Of a DNA stretch of 40,287 nucleotides, positions 29,184 through 39,351 are shown piece after piece; the first letter of the stretch is position 1; every line of letters starts with the position of its first letter. The notes below the pieces were generated by a model. The model was not told the origin of the DNA. It searched no databases and saw nothing but the letters and a program-made list of their open reading frames with translations. Location: positions 1-40,287 of the forward strand of contig JAJJLU010003669.1 in assembly GCA_023807065.1 (NCBI GenBank), given 5' to 3'. The position numbers and the translations under genes are program-made. The stretch is from Isotricha intestinalis. Taxonomy: Eukaryota; Ciliophora; Litostomatea; Vestibuliferida; Isotrichidae.

Positions 29184-31742
29184 TTATATATCATATATAT
29201 TTAATTTTTTTACTTTATTTTTTTGGTTAATTTTTTTAGAAGAATCATCTTTTTTATTATTTAATTTTAATCTACTTATTTGATTTAAAAGTGATATTTG
29301 TTTGATATGATTAGTTTTAATTGTTTTATTTTCTTGTGAATGAATTAATAAAGGAGGTTTAAATTTTGGTTTAACAATATTATTATTTTTATGAATATTT
29401 ACATTTGGGTTTGTATTAATTTGATTATTTTGATTATTATTATTACTTTCAAAATTATAAATTGAATAATTATTTGATATATTTAAATTTGTATTTATAT
29501 TTACATTCACAAAACTTTTATTTGAATTTTTCCTTAAAATATTTTTAGTTGATTTAGTTTTTCTTATATTTTTCTTTTGATTTGGAGTTGTATTCATATA
29601 TCTCATTAAAGGATTAGTATGACTTATTTTATTTTTTGCTTTTGATTTTGGTTTTAAAGTAGCTATTTCTATTTTTTGTTCATTATTACCTTCTTCTATT
29701 TTTCTATCCTCCACTAATCCTAAAATATTATTAACTTTACTTTCTGATAATATAATTTCTCTTTCTTTTTCACCTATAGTTTTTTGTTTAGCACGCCTTC
29801 TTTTTATCACTAATTTATTTTGTTCCTTTCCTTTTAAATTTCCTTGACTTTTCAAACTAATATGACTCTTTTTTTCATCTTTAAAACTCATTAAACTCTT
29901 TTTTTCTTCTTTTAAATTATCTTGTTCTTTATTTGATGTACTTCCATTATTATAATTATTTATTGATTTATTTGCTAGTAAATTTACTTTACTTTGAGTG
30001 TTTGTCGGGGTTGTTGAATTATTTCGAACTAACATACTTAATGTTTCAAAATTATTTAGTTTATTTATTTTTTTATTTTCATAAAATAAATTTACATAAT
30101 CTATTTTCTTTGATACATTTATAATATCTTTTATTAAAGTTCTATTAAAATATTTTATATTATCAGATAAATTTTCATTTACAGAAAAATTTATAATATT
30201 TTCTACTCTTTTTTCAAATGAATTAATAAATATATATTGTAATTCTTCATTTGAAATATTTTTTCCATATTTTAATATAAATTCTAAAAATAAGTCTAAA
30301 GAAACACTATCCCATTTTATATATTCTATAATATTTATAATATCTTCTCTTATATTAATTTCATCATCTAACCAATTTAAAAGGGCTTTTAATATTTTAT
30401 CTGAAGAATTATTTAACAAAAAATTTTTATTCTTTAATAATAATAAAAATAAATGTTTTGATATTTTAGAAATTTTAGGTTCATCATATAAATTACTGAA
30501 ATTATTCATGAAAAAACAACAAAGTATACTATGAAAATAACAAGGTTTCATAAAAGTTTTTAGAGTCAAATATTCAATATTTGAATTAGTGTTTATTATT
30601 TTTATAAAATTATTCATTTTAAAAATACTATATAAGCTTTTATTATTTGATATACTTTTAATATTAATTTGACGAGCTTTTATTTCTTCAATAAATACAG
30701 AAGAAACAAAAGTTAATATATGAAAAATATTATCATTAACATTTCCTTTATTATTACTTTCCATTTTAATAGACACATTTAAACTATCATCAGTTTTTTT
30801 ATAAAAAATAATTAATACTATTTTTCTTTCATTTTTCAAATCAATTTGATTATCCAATACAAATTCCTCATAATAATTTTCAATATCATTAACATCAATT
30901 TTTAAAAGAAAAGTTGGATTTGGTAAATTATTTATATCATTTAAATTGTCTTCACTACAAATTTTCATATATTCATTTGTTAATAAATCAAAAAAATTTT
31001 TTTGTCCTCTTTTATTTTGTACATAATTAATTATAGATTCTAATTCATTAATAGTAATATTATTAATATCTCCATTTGTAAATAAATATGTTCTGTTTTC
31101 TGAAATTAACACATTATTTTTAATTAAATATTTAGAAAATTTTTCAACTATTTCATCTATTATTTTAATATCAAAACTAGATAAATTTATATCAGACTTT
31201 AAGTCATTATTATTTTCTTTATTTTTTCCAATTTGAAAATAATATAATAAATTATCACCAACAATTTCTAAACATTTTAAAAATAATTCAAACCAAGCAT
31301 TATCTATTTCTTCATTATTATTATCTTCTAAATTACCATTTTTATTTAATTCATTTAATTTATTATAACTCATTTCTAGAAGTGTTAATGCATTTTGTTG
31401 ATTAATTTTTTCTCCTGTAATAAAATAATTATTTATCAAAACAAAACAAAAAGAATCATTTTTAAAAAATTCACTGATTTTTAATAACTTTACAACATTA
31501 GTGTATTCTTCTAAATATAATAAATTATTATTATTTAAAGATAAATTTCCTTTTTGATACACTTCAATAAAAGTTTTAAAGTCTTCTGGAGTTAATCCTA
31601 AAGGAAATATAATTTTATTATTATTATTTAAGTTTTGATAATAAAATGAAGGTGAAAATTCTAATACTTCTGTTTTTAAAAGAACAACTTCTCTTGTATC
31701 TTGAAATTGAAAAGTAAAATTTTCATAAGAAATTTCAGACAT
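29184..31742 (-). CDS. BTB/BACK-like protein with basic tail
   Basis: 852 aa. The first 110 residues resemble a BTB fold (TREVVLLKTEVLEFSPSFYY; FPLGLTPEDFKTFIEVYQKG; VVKLLKISEFFKNDSFCFVL), with the usual strand then helices and a conserved KLLKISEFF helix as in Skp1/BTB proteins. A central region about 190-400 has no recognised domain. Residues 430-510 look BACK-like (LLLLKNKNFLLNNSSDKILK, ALLNWLDDEINIREDI, IEYIKWDSVSLDLFLEFILK). The C-terminal 280 residues are disordered, Ser/Lys/Asn-rich with basic patches (KRRRAKQK, NPLMRYMNTT). BTB-BACK proteins commonly serve as Cullin-3 adaptors; that is only an inference, and no Kelch repeat is visible. Confidence 0.65.
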   Translation of the reverse strand: MSEISYENFTFQFQDTREVVLLKTEVLEFSPSFYYQNLNNNNKIIFPLGLTPEDFKTFIEVYQKGNLSLNNNNLLYLEEYTNVVKLLKISEFFKNDSFCFVLINNYFITGEKINQQNALTLLEMSYNKLNELNKNGNLEDNNNEEIDNAWFELFLKCLEIVGDNLLYYFQIGKNKENNNDLKSDINLSSFDIKIIDEIVEKFSKYLIKNNVLISENRTYLFTNGDINNITINELESIINYVQNKRGQKNFFDLLTNEYMKICSEDNLNDINNLPNPTFLLKIDVNDIENYYEEFVLDNQIDLKNERKIVLIIFYKKTDDSLNVSIKMESNNKGNVNDNIFHILTFVSSVFIEEIKARQINIKSISNNKSLYSIFKMNNFIKIINTNSNIEYLTLKTFMKPCYFHSILCCFFMNNFSNLYDEPKISKISKHLFLLLLKNKNFLLNNSSDKILKALLNWLDDEINIREDIINIIEYIKWDSVSLDLFLEFILKYGKNISNEELQYIFINSFEKRVENIINFSVNENLSDNIKYFNRTLIKDIINVSKKIDYVNLFYENKKINKLNNFETLSMLVRNNSTTPTNTQSKVNLLANKSINNYNNGSTSNKEQDNLKEEKKSLMSFKDEKKSHISLKSQGNLKGKEQNKLVIKRRRAKQKTIGEKEREIILSESKVNNILGLVEDRKIEEGNNEQKIEIATLKPKSKAKNKISHTNPLMRYMNTTPNQKKNIRKTKSTKNILRKNSNKSFVNVNINTNLNISNNYSIYNFESNNNNQNNQINTNPNVNIHKNNNIVKPKFKPPLLIHSQENKTIKTNHIKQISLLNQISRLKLNNKKDDSSKKINQKNKVKKLNIYDI

Positions 31743-32404
31743 AATAAAAAGAATATTTGTATTTAAATTTATTATTAGAAAATAATATTAAAACAATTAA
31801 AAATAAAAGAAATAAAATGGAATATTTAAATAAAAATAATAAAAAAAATCATAAAACAAAATCAATTTGGAATGACATTATCTAATATCCCCAAATATCA
31901 CATTCACCTTTCTTTTATCTGTTTATTCTCCTCATCTTATCTCTTAATTAGCCTATTTCTCTTAATTATTCTTCCTTTTTTTCTTATTGTATTTTCATTT
32001 ATTTTTCTTTATTTATTTAATTTTTTTTCCTGTTTTTACCATTATTTTAACTTTTTAAGTTTTTTTTATTTTTTGTTTTTTATTTTATTGTATTTACTTT
32101 TTTTCTTATTATATTATTTATAAGTAATTTTTTTATGATAATACAAAATTTTAATTTTTTGAGAATTTTTTATAAAATATAAGAAGAATAAAAGCTTTTT
32201 AAATAATATAAAAATTTTACACAAATGATTAAATAATTTTCCTTTTTATTAAAATTCATAAAAAATATATGATTTATTCATCTAAAAATATATTACAAAT
32301 AACCATACTTTTTTTTTGTTATAAACAAACAAAAAATAAATTATTTTCTCATTTACATATTTCATGACGAGATTATAATTAATAAATAGATAATCAAATT
32401 CATT
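31743..32404 (+). other. Intergenic region with pyrimidine-rich strand
   Basis: 662 bp upstream of the BTB-like gene and downstream of the next minus-strand gene. Part (31872-32120) is pyrimidine-rich on the plus strand, which keeps an 83-codon hydrophobic frame open by composition; I do not call it a gene. Otherwise A/T runs. Confidence 0.5.
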
Positions 32405-33274
32405 CTAATTATCGTTTGAATCAAAATTATCAAGAAATATAGATAGATAAATATTTAAATTATCATCTAGACAAATATTTATTTTATAAGAAGAATAATA
32501 TTCATTTCCTAAAATTCCAAAATCCCATACTGAATAATTATTCTCAAATGTTTCATTATTAATAATTATATCATAATTATTTTGTTGTTCCAAAAAAGAA
32601 TCATTTGATGTACATTTTGTTGAAGATGAATTTTGTAAAAGAAAATATGTCGTCTTGTCACTTAAATCATTTTCATTTTCATCTATATTTTCATTTTCTA
32701 TTTCATTTTCATTAATTATTTCACTATTATTTTGAGTTTGTTGGAATTGCAATTTATCTACTTCTTTTTCTTCCATAAAAAGTCTTTTTGTTGTATTTTT
32801 TTGTGTTGATTCTTTATTCTTTTCTGTTTTTAATTCATATACATTATTTTTAATTGAAACACATTCTTCACTGTCAAAAACTTTATATTTCTGTGATTGA
32901 ATAAATTCACAAAATGAAGTAAATCTATCTAAAATTGTTTTCAGATTATTAAAAGAATTAAATTTGTATTCTATAAATTTAAAAGCTGAATGTTGTAAAT
33001 TATTAATTTGAAAATTTGTAGTATCTAAAAAATTAAAAGTTCCAGAGATATAAGGTAAATTATTTTCATATTCTTTTAATATTTCTTGAATTCTTTTTAT
33101 AATTTTTAATAAAATTTCATTTAATTTTTCGGTTTCACTACTTAAATCAAATTGTTCTGAACATTCAAATTTATTATTTTCCTGTTTCATTTGCTTTTCA
33201 TTGTAAATATTTATAGTAAATAAATTTTTTGAAACACCCAACTCACATTTTTTTTTAAAATGTTTGCCTTCCAT
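32405..33274 (-). CDS. Orphan protein, unknown function
   Basis: 289 aa ending in TAG. Starts MEGKHFKKKCELGVSKNLFT. A helical segment is followed by a hydrophobic/aromatic region (YISGTFNFLDTTNFQINNLQ; HSAFKFIEYKFNSFNNLKTI), then an acidic Asn/Glu linker. The C-terminal part looks structured (YSVWDFGILGNEYYSSYKIN; LDDNLNIYLSIFLDNF). Contains more Cys, Ser and Phe than the coiled-coil genes. It lies in the gene-poor stretch with another orphan and a kinase pseudogene. No homology recognised. Confidence 0.65.
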   Translation of the reverse strand: MEGKHFKKKCELGVSKNLFTINIYNEKQMKQENNKFECSEQFDLSSETEKLNEILLKIIKRIQEILKEYENNLPYISGTFNFLDTTNFQINNLQHSAFKFIEYKFNSFNNLKTILDRFTSFCEFIQSQKYKVFDSEECVSIKNNVYELKTEKNKESTQKNTTKRLFMEEKEVDKLQFQQTQNNSEIINENEIENENIDENENDLSDKTTYFLLQNSSSTKCTSNDSFLEQQNNYDIIINNETFENNYSVWDFGILGNEYYSSYKINICLDDNLNIYLSIFLDNFDSNDN

Positions 33275-34101
33275 TTTATTTATTCACAATAAGTTACAGA
33301 AAAATTAAATAAATCATTATCATTATCAAAATTAATTATTCCAAAAATAATTATTTTTAATAATTATTTTCTTAACTCTTTCCTTCTTGGTTTTTTAATG
33401 AACAAGAAAATCAAGATTAAGGTTTCTTTTTATGATTTTTTAACAATGAAAGAAGTCATTATTCTAAATTTTAATCATATATTTCTTAATCTCAAAAATA
33501 ATTCTTTTTTCAAGATTATCTTATATTATTATTATAAAATTTTCATCATAAAAATTCATTTAAACAATATAATAATGTTTAATCAGATTTAAAATTTGAT
33601 TCATATTTTAATGGATTTTCTAAAGTTATTGAATAATAATTTAAATCCATTTGATATTTGGTAAGATTTTTATTTGAAGTTCTATTTATATTTCTTTTAA
33701 ATGAAATATAAACAATTTATATATCATTTTATAATTAAAATAAAAAAAATTATATATCATTATAGAAATATATTTATAATTGAAAAAAAATATATCCCTA
33801 ATAATACAAGATAAAATCGACTCATTGTATAAATAAAATAGAACTTATTCAATAATATATCAAATATTTTTAGAAAAAGAAATAATATTTTATCCTTGGT
33901 TAAAGAAAGATTTATCAAATTATAAGTTATGAAATAACAAACATATTAATTATTATATATTAATAAGATTATTTTATGAGAGGTACTCTTAGAAAAATTT
34001 TTGTTAATCTCAATTTCCCAAAGGGTTTAACTGTTTTTTAAAAATTATTGACTCTTGAAATTGTTTTAACTAATTTTGAATCATGTATTATAATCAAATA
34101 A
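33275..34101 (+). other. Gene-poor stretch, no confident gene
   Basis: 827 bp between two minus-strand orphans. It contains a 64-codon plus-strand frame (33398-33592) and two shorter ones (starts at 33611 and 33976) with somewhat richer base composition. They have no recognisable domain and may be relics. Confidence 0.4.
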
Positions 34102-35367
34102 TCATTCTTTTACAAAGAACAAATAAAAGTAATTATTTCCTAAGTTTTTAACATCAAATAATTTCAAATTTATATTTGTAATATCTTGATTATCATATTT
34201 ATTTATATTTTTTAATTCTATTTTTTCCCAAGTATATTTTATATCAATTATATTAAAATTAATATAAACAATAGCTTCCTTTTTTTCATCTAAATAAAAA
34301 AAAACTACTCTACACTCAAAATCAATCTTTTTAACATTACAATTCTCAACATTTTCAAAAAATGAATATTTATTTTCACATACTTTTTGAAATTCACTTT
34401 GATACTTGTTATATATGATTAATTTCTCATTAAAAAAAATTAAAAGTGTTTCTGTTTTTTTTACACAATGTTGAATTTTATTGAACATAAAATATTCATT
34501 ATTCATTAAAGAATTTAGAAATTTATCACTGAAAAATTCATAACTTTTTAATAAATCTCTATTAGACTCAGAATAATCATTATCAAAAGTGATGAAGTCA
34601 TTAATTTCCTCATTTGAATTGTCATTATCTAAACTATAATTTGAATTTATTTCATTTTCATTAGAATAGTTTTGCAATAATTGATTTAATTCAGATGTTT
34701 CTTGAGTTTCAAATTCATTATAAAGAATATTATCATCATTTTCATTTTTTTTTACCCATTCATTTTTAGTTTCTTTAATTATTTCATAATAAATTTTCTC
34801 TTTATTTTCTTTGAAATAATCTTCAATATATTTATTTGAATTACATATTTTTGAAGTTAATCTATATATGTAATTTAATTCATTTGTTTCTTTTTCAATT
34901 ATATATTTTCTCTCTTTTGAAATAACAATAAATTTACTTTGAGTGTTATAAAATAAAAAATTTTTTGAGTTTAAATTAATATATTCAACCTCTCCAATAA
35001 TATTTTTTTCATTTATAAAAGCAAAATTTACTTCTTCTTTTGGATTTTCTATATTTTCATAATGAATTTTATTTTTATCCTTTTCATTTAATAATTGATC
35101 ATAACATTTTTTAGCTTCTTTATACATTTTCTCCAAACAATTTTTGGGTAAATATTGAAATGTTATTTTTGTAATTTCTTCAGTTTTCAAAAAATTTGAT
35201 ATGTAATTATCAATTTTTCCAATTATATTTACTAAATCATCATAAATTTTAGAATATTCCAAATAGTTTTCATTTATATTTGTTTTATCGGATTCATTTA
35301 TAATACAAGATATAGTTGAAATAAAAGATAAATATATTTTTTTTTTATTACAGTGATTTTTTTCCAT
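34102..35367 (-). CDS. Orphan protein ending in TGA, unknown function
   Basis: 421 aa, ATG 35367. N-terminal helices (YDDLVNIIGKIDNYISNFLK; FQYLPKNCLEKMYKEAKKCY) precede a strand-rich part (INEKNIIGEVEYINLNSKNF, FKNENEW-like, FIVISKERKYIIEKETNEL). An acidic Asn/Glu/Ser linker (about 225-275) follows, then a strand-rich C-terminal domain (LLIFFNEKLIIYNKYQSEF; DFECRVVFFYLDEKKEAIVY; NNYFYLFFVKE). Beta-rich ends could be a PH- or propeller-like fold, not assignable. It is the only intact gene here that stops at TGA; the frame continues past it through a second TGA to a TAA at 34066. Confidence 0.65.
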   Translation of the reverse strand: MEKNHCNKKKIYLSFISTISCIINESDKTNINENYLEYSKIYDDLVNIIGKIDNYISNFLKTEEITKITFQYLPKNCLEKMYKEAKKCYDQLLNEKDKNKIHYENIENPKEEVNFAFINEKNIIGEVEYINLNSKNFLFYNTQSKFIVISKERKYIIEKETNELNYIYRLTSKICNSNKYIEDYFKENKEKIYYEIIKETKNEWVKKNENDDNILYNEFETQETSELNQLLQNYSNENEINSNYSLDNDNSNEEINDFITFDNDYSESNRDLLKSYEFFSDKFLNSLMNNEYFMFNKIQHCVKKTETLLIFFNEKLIIYNKYQSEFQKVCENKYSFFENVENCNVKKIDFECRVVFFYLDEKKEAIVYINFNIIDIKYTWEKIELKNINKYDNQDITNINLKLFDVKNLGNNYFYLFFVKE

Positions 35368-35518
35368 TTATGTGAATGATTGTTACTTCTTATTTTTTTT
35401 AATATTTATTTATTAATGAAATTGATTGGGATTTAGTGTATTTTGTGTTATAATATAGCATTATTCCCTTATTCATATTCTTTTCAATTATAAGGAAAAA
35501 ATATAATATTCAAAAATA

Positions 35519-36475
35519 ATGAATTCCAAACCAAAAATTCATAAAAGGTAAAGTAATAGGAAAAGCAATATCAGGAGAAGTATTTTTAATATATGATAAA
35601 AATTCAGAAAAAAAATATGCAGGAAGCAATATCAAAAATATTAAATAACAATAAAAGAGAAATAGAATTATATAAAAAAGAAATATTAATATCAACAATA
35701 TGTAAAACTTAATAAAATTATATGACTTAATAGAAATAGAAGGAGAGAAATAGATATTATATGAATATTGTAATGATGGAGATTTAAATAATTCAATAAA
35801 AAAAATATAGAGGGAAATATGGGAAAAAACATAAATGAAAAATAGTTTAAAATTTAACAATTCAAATATTAAATGGATTATATTGTTTACATTCACATAA
35901 TATAATTCATCATGATATAAAGCCTTCAAATATATTATTAAATTATGATAAAGAAGAAGATTTAATAAATTTAAAGTTTTATAAAATGCAAATTTAAATT
36001 TCTGATTTTGGATTATCTCATTTTAAAAATGAATAAAAGAAAAATTAATTAGTGGAAGTCCTTTATATATGGAACCTTGTTTATTTAAAGAAAATATATC
36101 TTTAAATAGAATTGAAAATGAAAAAGTTGATATTTGATTATTTGGAATTGCCACTTTTGATTATCTTTAACTCTTTTGAAAAAAATATTAATGTTCCTCA
36201 AAATTTAATGTTAGATTTAATCTCTAATTTAAATAAAGGAATGTATATTATAAATTTAAATTATAATAAAAAGTTAAGTTTGTAATTTATTGCTTTTTTA
36301 AATTCCTGTTTACAATATGAACAAGAATTTTTTTCTTCTTTTTATGAATTAATTGTTAGTGAATTTCACTAAAGATTTTTCTTCATTTGATTTTAACAGG
36401 GTAGGAAATTTAAATATGTTACATAAAGATTATGTCATTGAAGATCATTTACTTAAATTTGATATTAGAGATTAA
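35519..36475 (+). pseudogene. Decayed Ser/Thr protein kinase
   Basis: Fragments of one kinase domain appear in order on the plus strand but in different frames. Glycine-rich loop region GKVIGKAISGEVFLIYDKN (near 35550); an alpha-C segment; hinge ILYEYCNDGDLNNSIKKI (near 35755); catalytic loop GLYCLHSHNIIHHDIKPSN (near 35875), then ISDFGLSHF (near 36000); activation-segment end SGSPLYMEP (near 36052); VDI-TGA-LFGIATF, where families have DIWSLG (near 36127); and a C-lobe segment SCLQYEQEF (near 36310) with a tail to 36475. At least four frameshifts and several in-frame TAA, TAG and TGA interrupt it. The catalytic HRD-equivalent Asp survives, so the ancestor was probably active. Class not determined. 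Confidence 0.82.
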
Positions 36476-36676
36476 AAGAAATTAAATTTATTACTTGGTA
36501 TATAATATAATTATTTTTATAATTTATTATTTTAATATTGTTTATATTTTTATTATTTTTTTCCATTCTTTTGTTTGATTTATACTTGTTTTATCTTATT
36601 TATATCTTAATAATATTGAATATTATATTTATAAATAATATCTGATAAAATTTATCTCTAAAATAATATAAAAAAA

Positions 36677-37396
36677 ATGAATATCCCAAATTATAAAGAA
36701 TATGAAAAAGGAATAAAAACATGTGTAAATTGTTCTTCACAATTAACATCAAATATATTTTATTCTAAATATTGCCTTCATAGATTATGTGATATTTGCT
36801 ATGGGAAATTATTTTCAGAAAAAAATTCAAAATATTATTGTAAATTATGTAAAGATCCCAAACCTCAATCATCAAATGATTATTTTAATAAACCTCAAGA
36901 CCAAATCTTATATGAAAAAGATTATAAAATTCGTCAAAAAATATTTGAAGAGTATTCATATAAAAGAAAAGAAAATTTTAATAATGAAAATGAATATAAT
37001 GAATATTTAGAAGGAATAGAAAAAATTATAGAAGAATATTTATCAAAAAATATTAAAGAATTAATATTAAATAAAAATTTTGATCCATTACATGATATAA
37101 ATAAAACTAAATATCATGATGAATTAAACCAAATAATAAATGAAAGGAAAAAATATTCTCCTAAAATATTATATGCTCCTAATTATACTAACTTAAATGT
37201 TGATGATAATAATATGGATGTTGAGGTTAATAATATTTATGAAACTAAAATTATAAGAGAAATTAAACTTCCTTATTATAAACCTAATGCTGAAATAAAT
37301 ATAATCAAAGATTTAAACAAAAAAAAAAAAGCAGGAGGATATAATGAAGAATTTGTTTATAATGATTTATCGAAATATTCTTTTGGAGGGTTTTAA
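36677..37396 (+). CDS. MAT1: MAT1/TFB3, CDK-activating kinase assembly subunit of TFIIH
   Basis: 239 aa. N-terminal C3HC4 RING finger: CVNC (16-19), CLHRLCDIC (33-41: Cys33, His35, Cys38, Cys41) and CKLC (55-58). Next is the MAT1 helical region: EKDYKIRQKIFEEYSYKRKE then NFNNENEYNEYLEGIEKII, matching the IRKKVLKIYNKREEDF...YNDFLEEVEEIV pattern of animal MAT1. MAT1 stabilises CDK7-cyclin H and anchors it to TFIIH. The protein is shorter than human MAT1 (309 aa), but a C-terminal segment (IREIKLPYYKPNAEI) remains, perhaps the CDK/cyclin-contacting part. Tandem with the NUFIP1-like gene, 73 bp apart. Confidence 0.92.
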   Translation: MNIPNYKEYEKGIKTCVNCSSQLTSNIFYSKYCLHRLCDICYGKLFSEKNSKYYCKLCKDPKPQSSNDYFNKPQDQILYEKDYKIRQKIFEEYSYKRKENFNNENEYNEYLEGIEKIIEEYLSKNIKELILNKNFDPLHDINKTKYHDELNQIINERKKYSPKILYAPNYTNLNVDDNNMDVEVNNIYETKIIREIKLPYYKPNAEINIIKDLNKKKKAGGYNEEFVYNDLSKYSFGGF

Positions 37397-37469
37397 ATTT
37401 AAATAAAATACATTTAAAAATAATTATTTTATTTTATTTATTTAAGTAATATTATTTTATATTATTTTA

Positions 37470-38315
37470 ATGAATAATAATGGATTTCAATTTTATAATA
37501 GCATTAATCATTTTAACAATAATCAAAATTTCCAAAATCCTCAAATTAATTTATTAATGATTCAATATATGATGAATTTTATCCAAAGTAATAATATGAA
37601 TAATAGTTTAAATAATAATTTTGGTTTTAATCAACCTTATACTATCAATAATGTAATACAAATGAAAAAAAAAGATGATATAAAGGTAAACAATAAAAAA
37701 AAATTTGTGAAAAAAACCATTTCAAAAAAACAATTAAGTAATGAAGAAAAAGTAGAAATTGAAAAGTGGGTTTTGGCAAGAAAAAAAAATTTTCCAACTA
37801 AAACAAATATTTTGGAAAAGGAAAAAAAAGGAAAAATAAAAGTAGATGTTGGAATGATTAGTAAGTTGGAATTAAAATTAAGAAAAAAAGTTAATTTATT
37901 GAAAAAAATTGATGGAAAAAAAATGAGAAATAATAGAAATAAAAAAAATAAAAAAAATAAAAATAATTTTAATATATTAAAAGAAGAAAAAAATATTGAA
38001 TTAGAAGAAGGAGAAATTCAAATTGAAAATAAAAATGAAAATAATGAAAAAAAAATTGAAAATAATAATAATGAAAATAAAGAAGAAATAGAAGATAAAA
38101 AAAATATGGAAAATAAAGAAAAACAATATAATAAAAATAAAAGAAAAAGAAATAAAAAAAGTAATAATAATAATATAAATAAAGCCAAAACTAAATTTTC
38201 ATTCAAATACAAACATAATTTTTTATATGATAATCTTTTAAAAAAAGAAAAAATTCAAGAACAAAATATTATTCTTCAAGTATTTCGTTATTTTATAAAA
38301 GAAAATTTAGTATAA
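37470..38315 (+). CDS. NUFIP1: NUFIP1/Rsa1-like snoRNP assembly factor
   Basis: 281 aa. N-terminal 60 residues are Asn/Gln/Phe/Met-rich. The NUFIP1 signature lies at 91-118: NEEKVEIEKWVLARKKNFPT followed by KTNILEKE, matching the family eeIxxWxxeRrxnyPTxxNixrK. A strongly basic Lys/Asn tract and an acidic EEGEIQIEN stretch follow. The C-terminus LYDNLLKKEKIQEQNIILQV then FRYFIKENLV matches the terminal motif of animal NUFIP1 (LL...i..ErNviLQcvRYiik). NUFIP1 and yeast Rsa1 bridge 15.5K/Snu13 and R2TP during box C/D snoRNP biogenesis. Two independent motifs make this confident. The zinc finger of animal NUFIP1 is not seen. Confidence 0.88.
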   Translation: MNNNGFQFYNSINHFNNNQNFQNPQINLLMIQYMMNFIQSNNMNNSLNNNFGFNQPYTINNVIQMKKKDDIKVNNKKKFVKKTISKKQLSNEEKVEIEKWVLARKKNFPTKTNILEKEKKGKIKVDVGMISKLELKLRKKVNLLKKIDGKKMRNNRNKKNKKNKNNFNILKEEKNIELEEGEIQIENKNENNEKKIENNNNENKEEIEDKKNMENKEKQYNKNKRKRNKKSNNNNINKAKTKFSFKYKHNFLYDNLLKKEKIQEQNIILQVFRYFIKENLV

Positions 38316-38568
38316 AAAAATATTAATAATTAATAATTTTAAAATTAATTCATTACAATTATTTTTTTTATTATTTATTTTTTTTCATACATTAAAAATT
38401 ATAAAATAAATTTATTATTTTTCTATTAAATTTGAAAAATAAATATTCTTTCTTTTATAATTAATTATTTTCCAAAGGAAAAATACTATTTATTTTTTCT
38501 ATTATTTATAGTCGTTTTTTGTTTAAAATAAATATAATTATATTCATCAAAGAAAAATTAAAAATTCA

Positions 38569-38802
38569 ATGTCCAAAGTTATAGATTTATCTACTGAATA
38601 TTCACAAACTTTTTTTTGTTCAAAATCTATTGAAAAAAAAATAAATCATTCTAAAAAAAAAGTTACTTTTACTCCTTCAATTGGAGTTTTTTATATAGAA
38701 TCATATAAAAAATATAATAAAATTGATTGTAAATATAAAAAAGAAAATTTGAAAAATTTTAATAAATCTAAAAGAGTAGGATGTTCATGTGAAATTTTAT
38801 AA
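38569..38802 (+). CDS. Small protein with PP1-docking-like motif and CaaX end
   Basis: 77 aa, ATG at 38569, TAA at 38800-38802. The centre reads KKVTFTPSIGVFYIESYKKY (residues 30-49): KKVTF fits the RVxF-type docking site for protein phosphatase 1, and a V.F...V.V..VESyKkYN pattern follows. The C-terminus is CSCEIL; Cys74-Glu-Ile-Leu is a CaaX box with terminal Leu, favouring geranylgeranylation, and Cys72 could be palmitoylated. This suggests a small membrane-anchored PP1 regulator. Both motifs are short, so that is inference, and no family is named. Coding character is good for such a short frame. Confidence 0.7.
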   Translation: MSKVIDLSTEYSQTFFCSKSIEKKINHSKKKVTFTPSIGVFYIESYKKYNKIDCKYKKENLKNFNKSKRVGCSCEIL

Positions 38803-39351
38803 AGATTTATTTTATATTATTTTAAATATATTTTTGTACGGTAATTTGTTTTATTGTATTTTTTGAAAGTATGAAAAAAATAACTAATTATAATATAAAC
38901 ACCAAAAAAGAAAAAATATTTATTTAATTGATTATGTTTTATCAAAATAATATATAGATAAAAATATAAAAGAGGTTATTCCGTATAAATAAGTAAAAAA
39001 TATGTAAGTTATATAATTAAAAAAAATATTAGATAAATCATCAATCTAATATATATAATTAAACCTTTAATAATATTTATTATAAAAGAAAAAAAAAATT
39101 CGTTAAAATAAAAAACATAAATAAAGAAAGTTATATGATCAATTAATATAATAAGAAAAAGAAAGAAAATAATGAAAATAATAATATTGAAAAAAAGACT
39201 TAAGTTAAAAAGAAAAAATCCAATATTTTAAATCATCTTTTCAAAAAAAATATTGAAAAAATAAATAATTAAACAAATAAAATAATTATAAAAAACGGTG
39301 ATCAATAATTTTTATATAAAATGAAGATTTAATATTTAATAATAAAAAACA
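38803..39351 (+). other. Intergenic region, nothing recognised
   Basis: 549 bp, strongly A-rich on the plus strand, ahead of the LITAF gene. No ORF with coding character, tRNA or repeat is seen; it presumably includes the LITAF promoter. Confidence 0.55.

Noticed and set aside
31872..32123. 83-codon hydrophobic plus-strand frame that looks like a multi-pass membrane protein.
   Set aside because: The strand is pyrimidine-rich, so stop codons are rare and Leu/Phe/Ser codons dominate by composition; no conserved residue or motif supports it.
35510..35929. 139-codon minus-strand frame across the kinase pseudogene.
   Set aside because: It is antisense to a recognisable plus-strand kinase; its Leu/Phe/Ile content is a composition effect.
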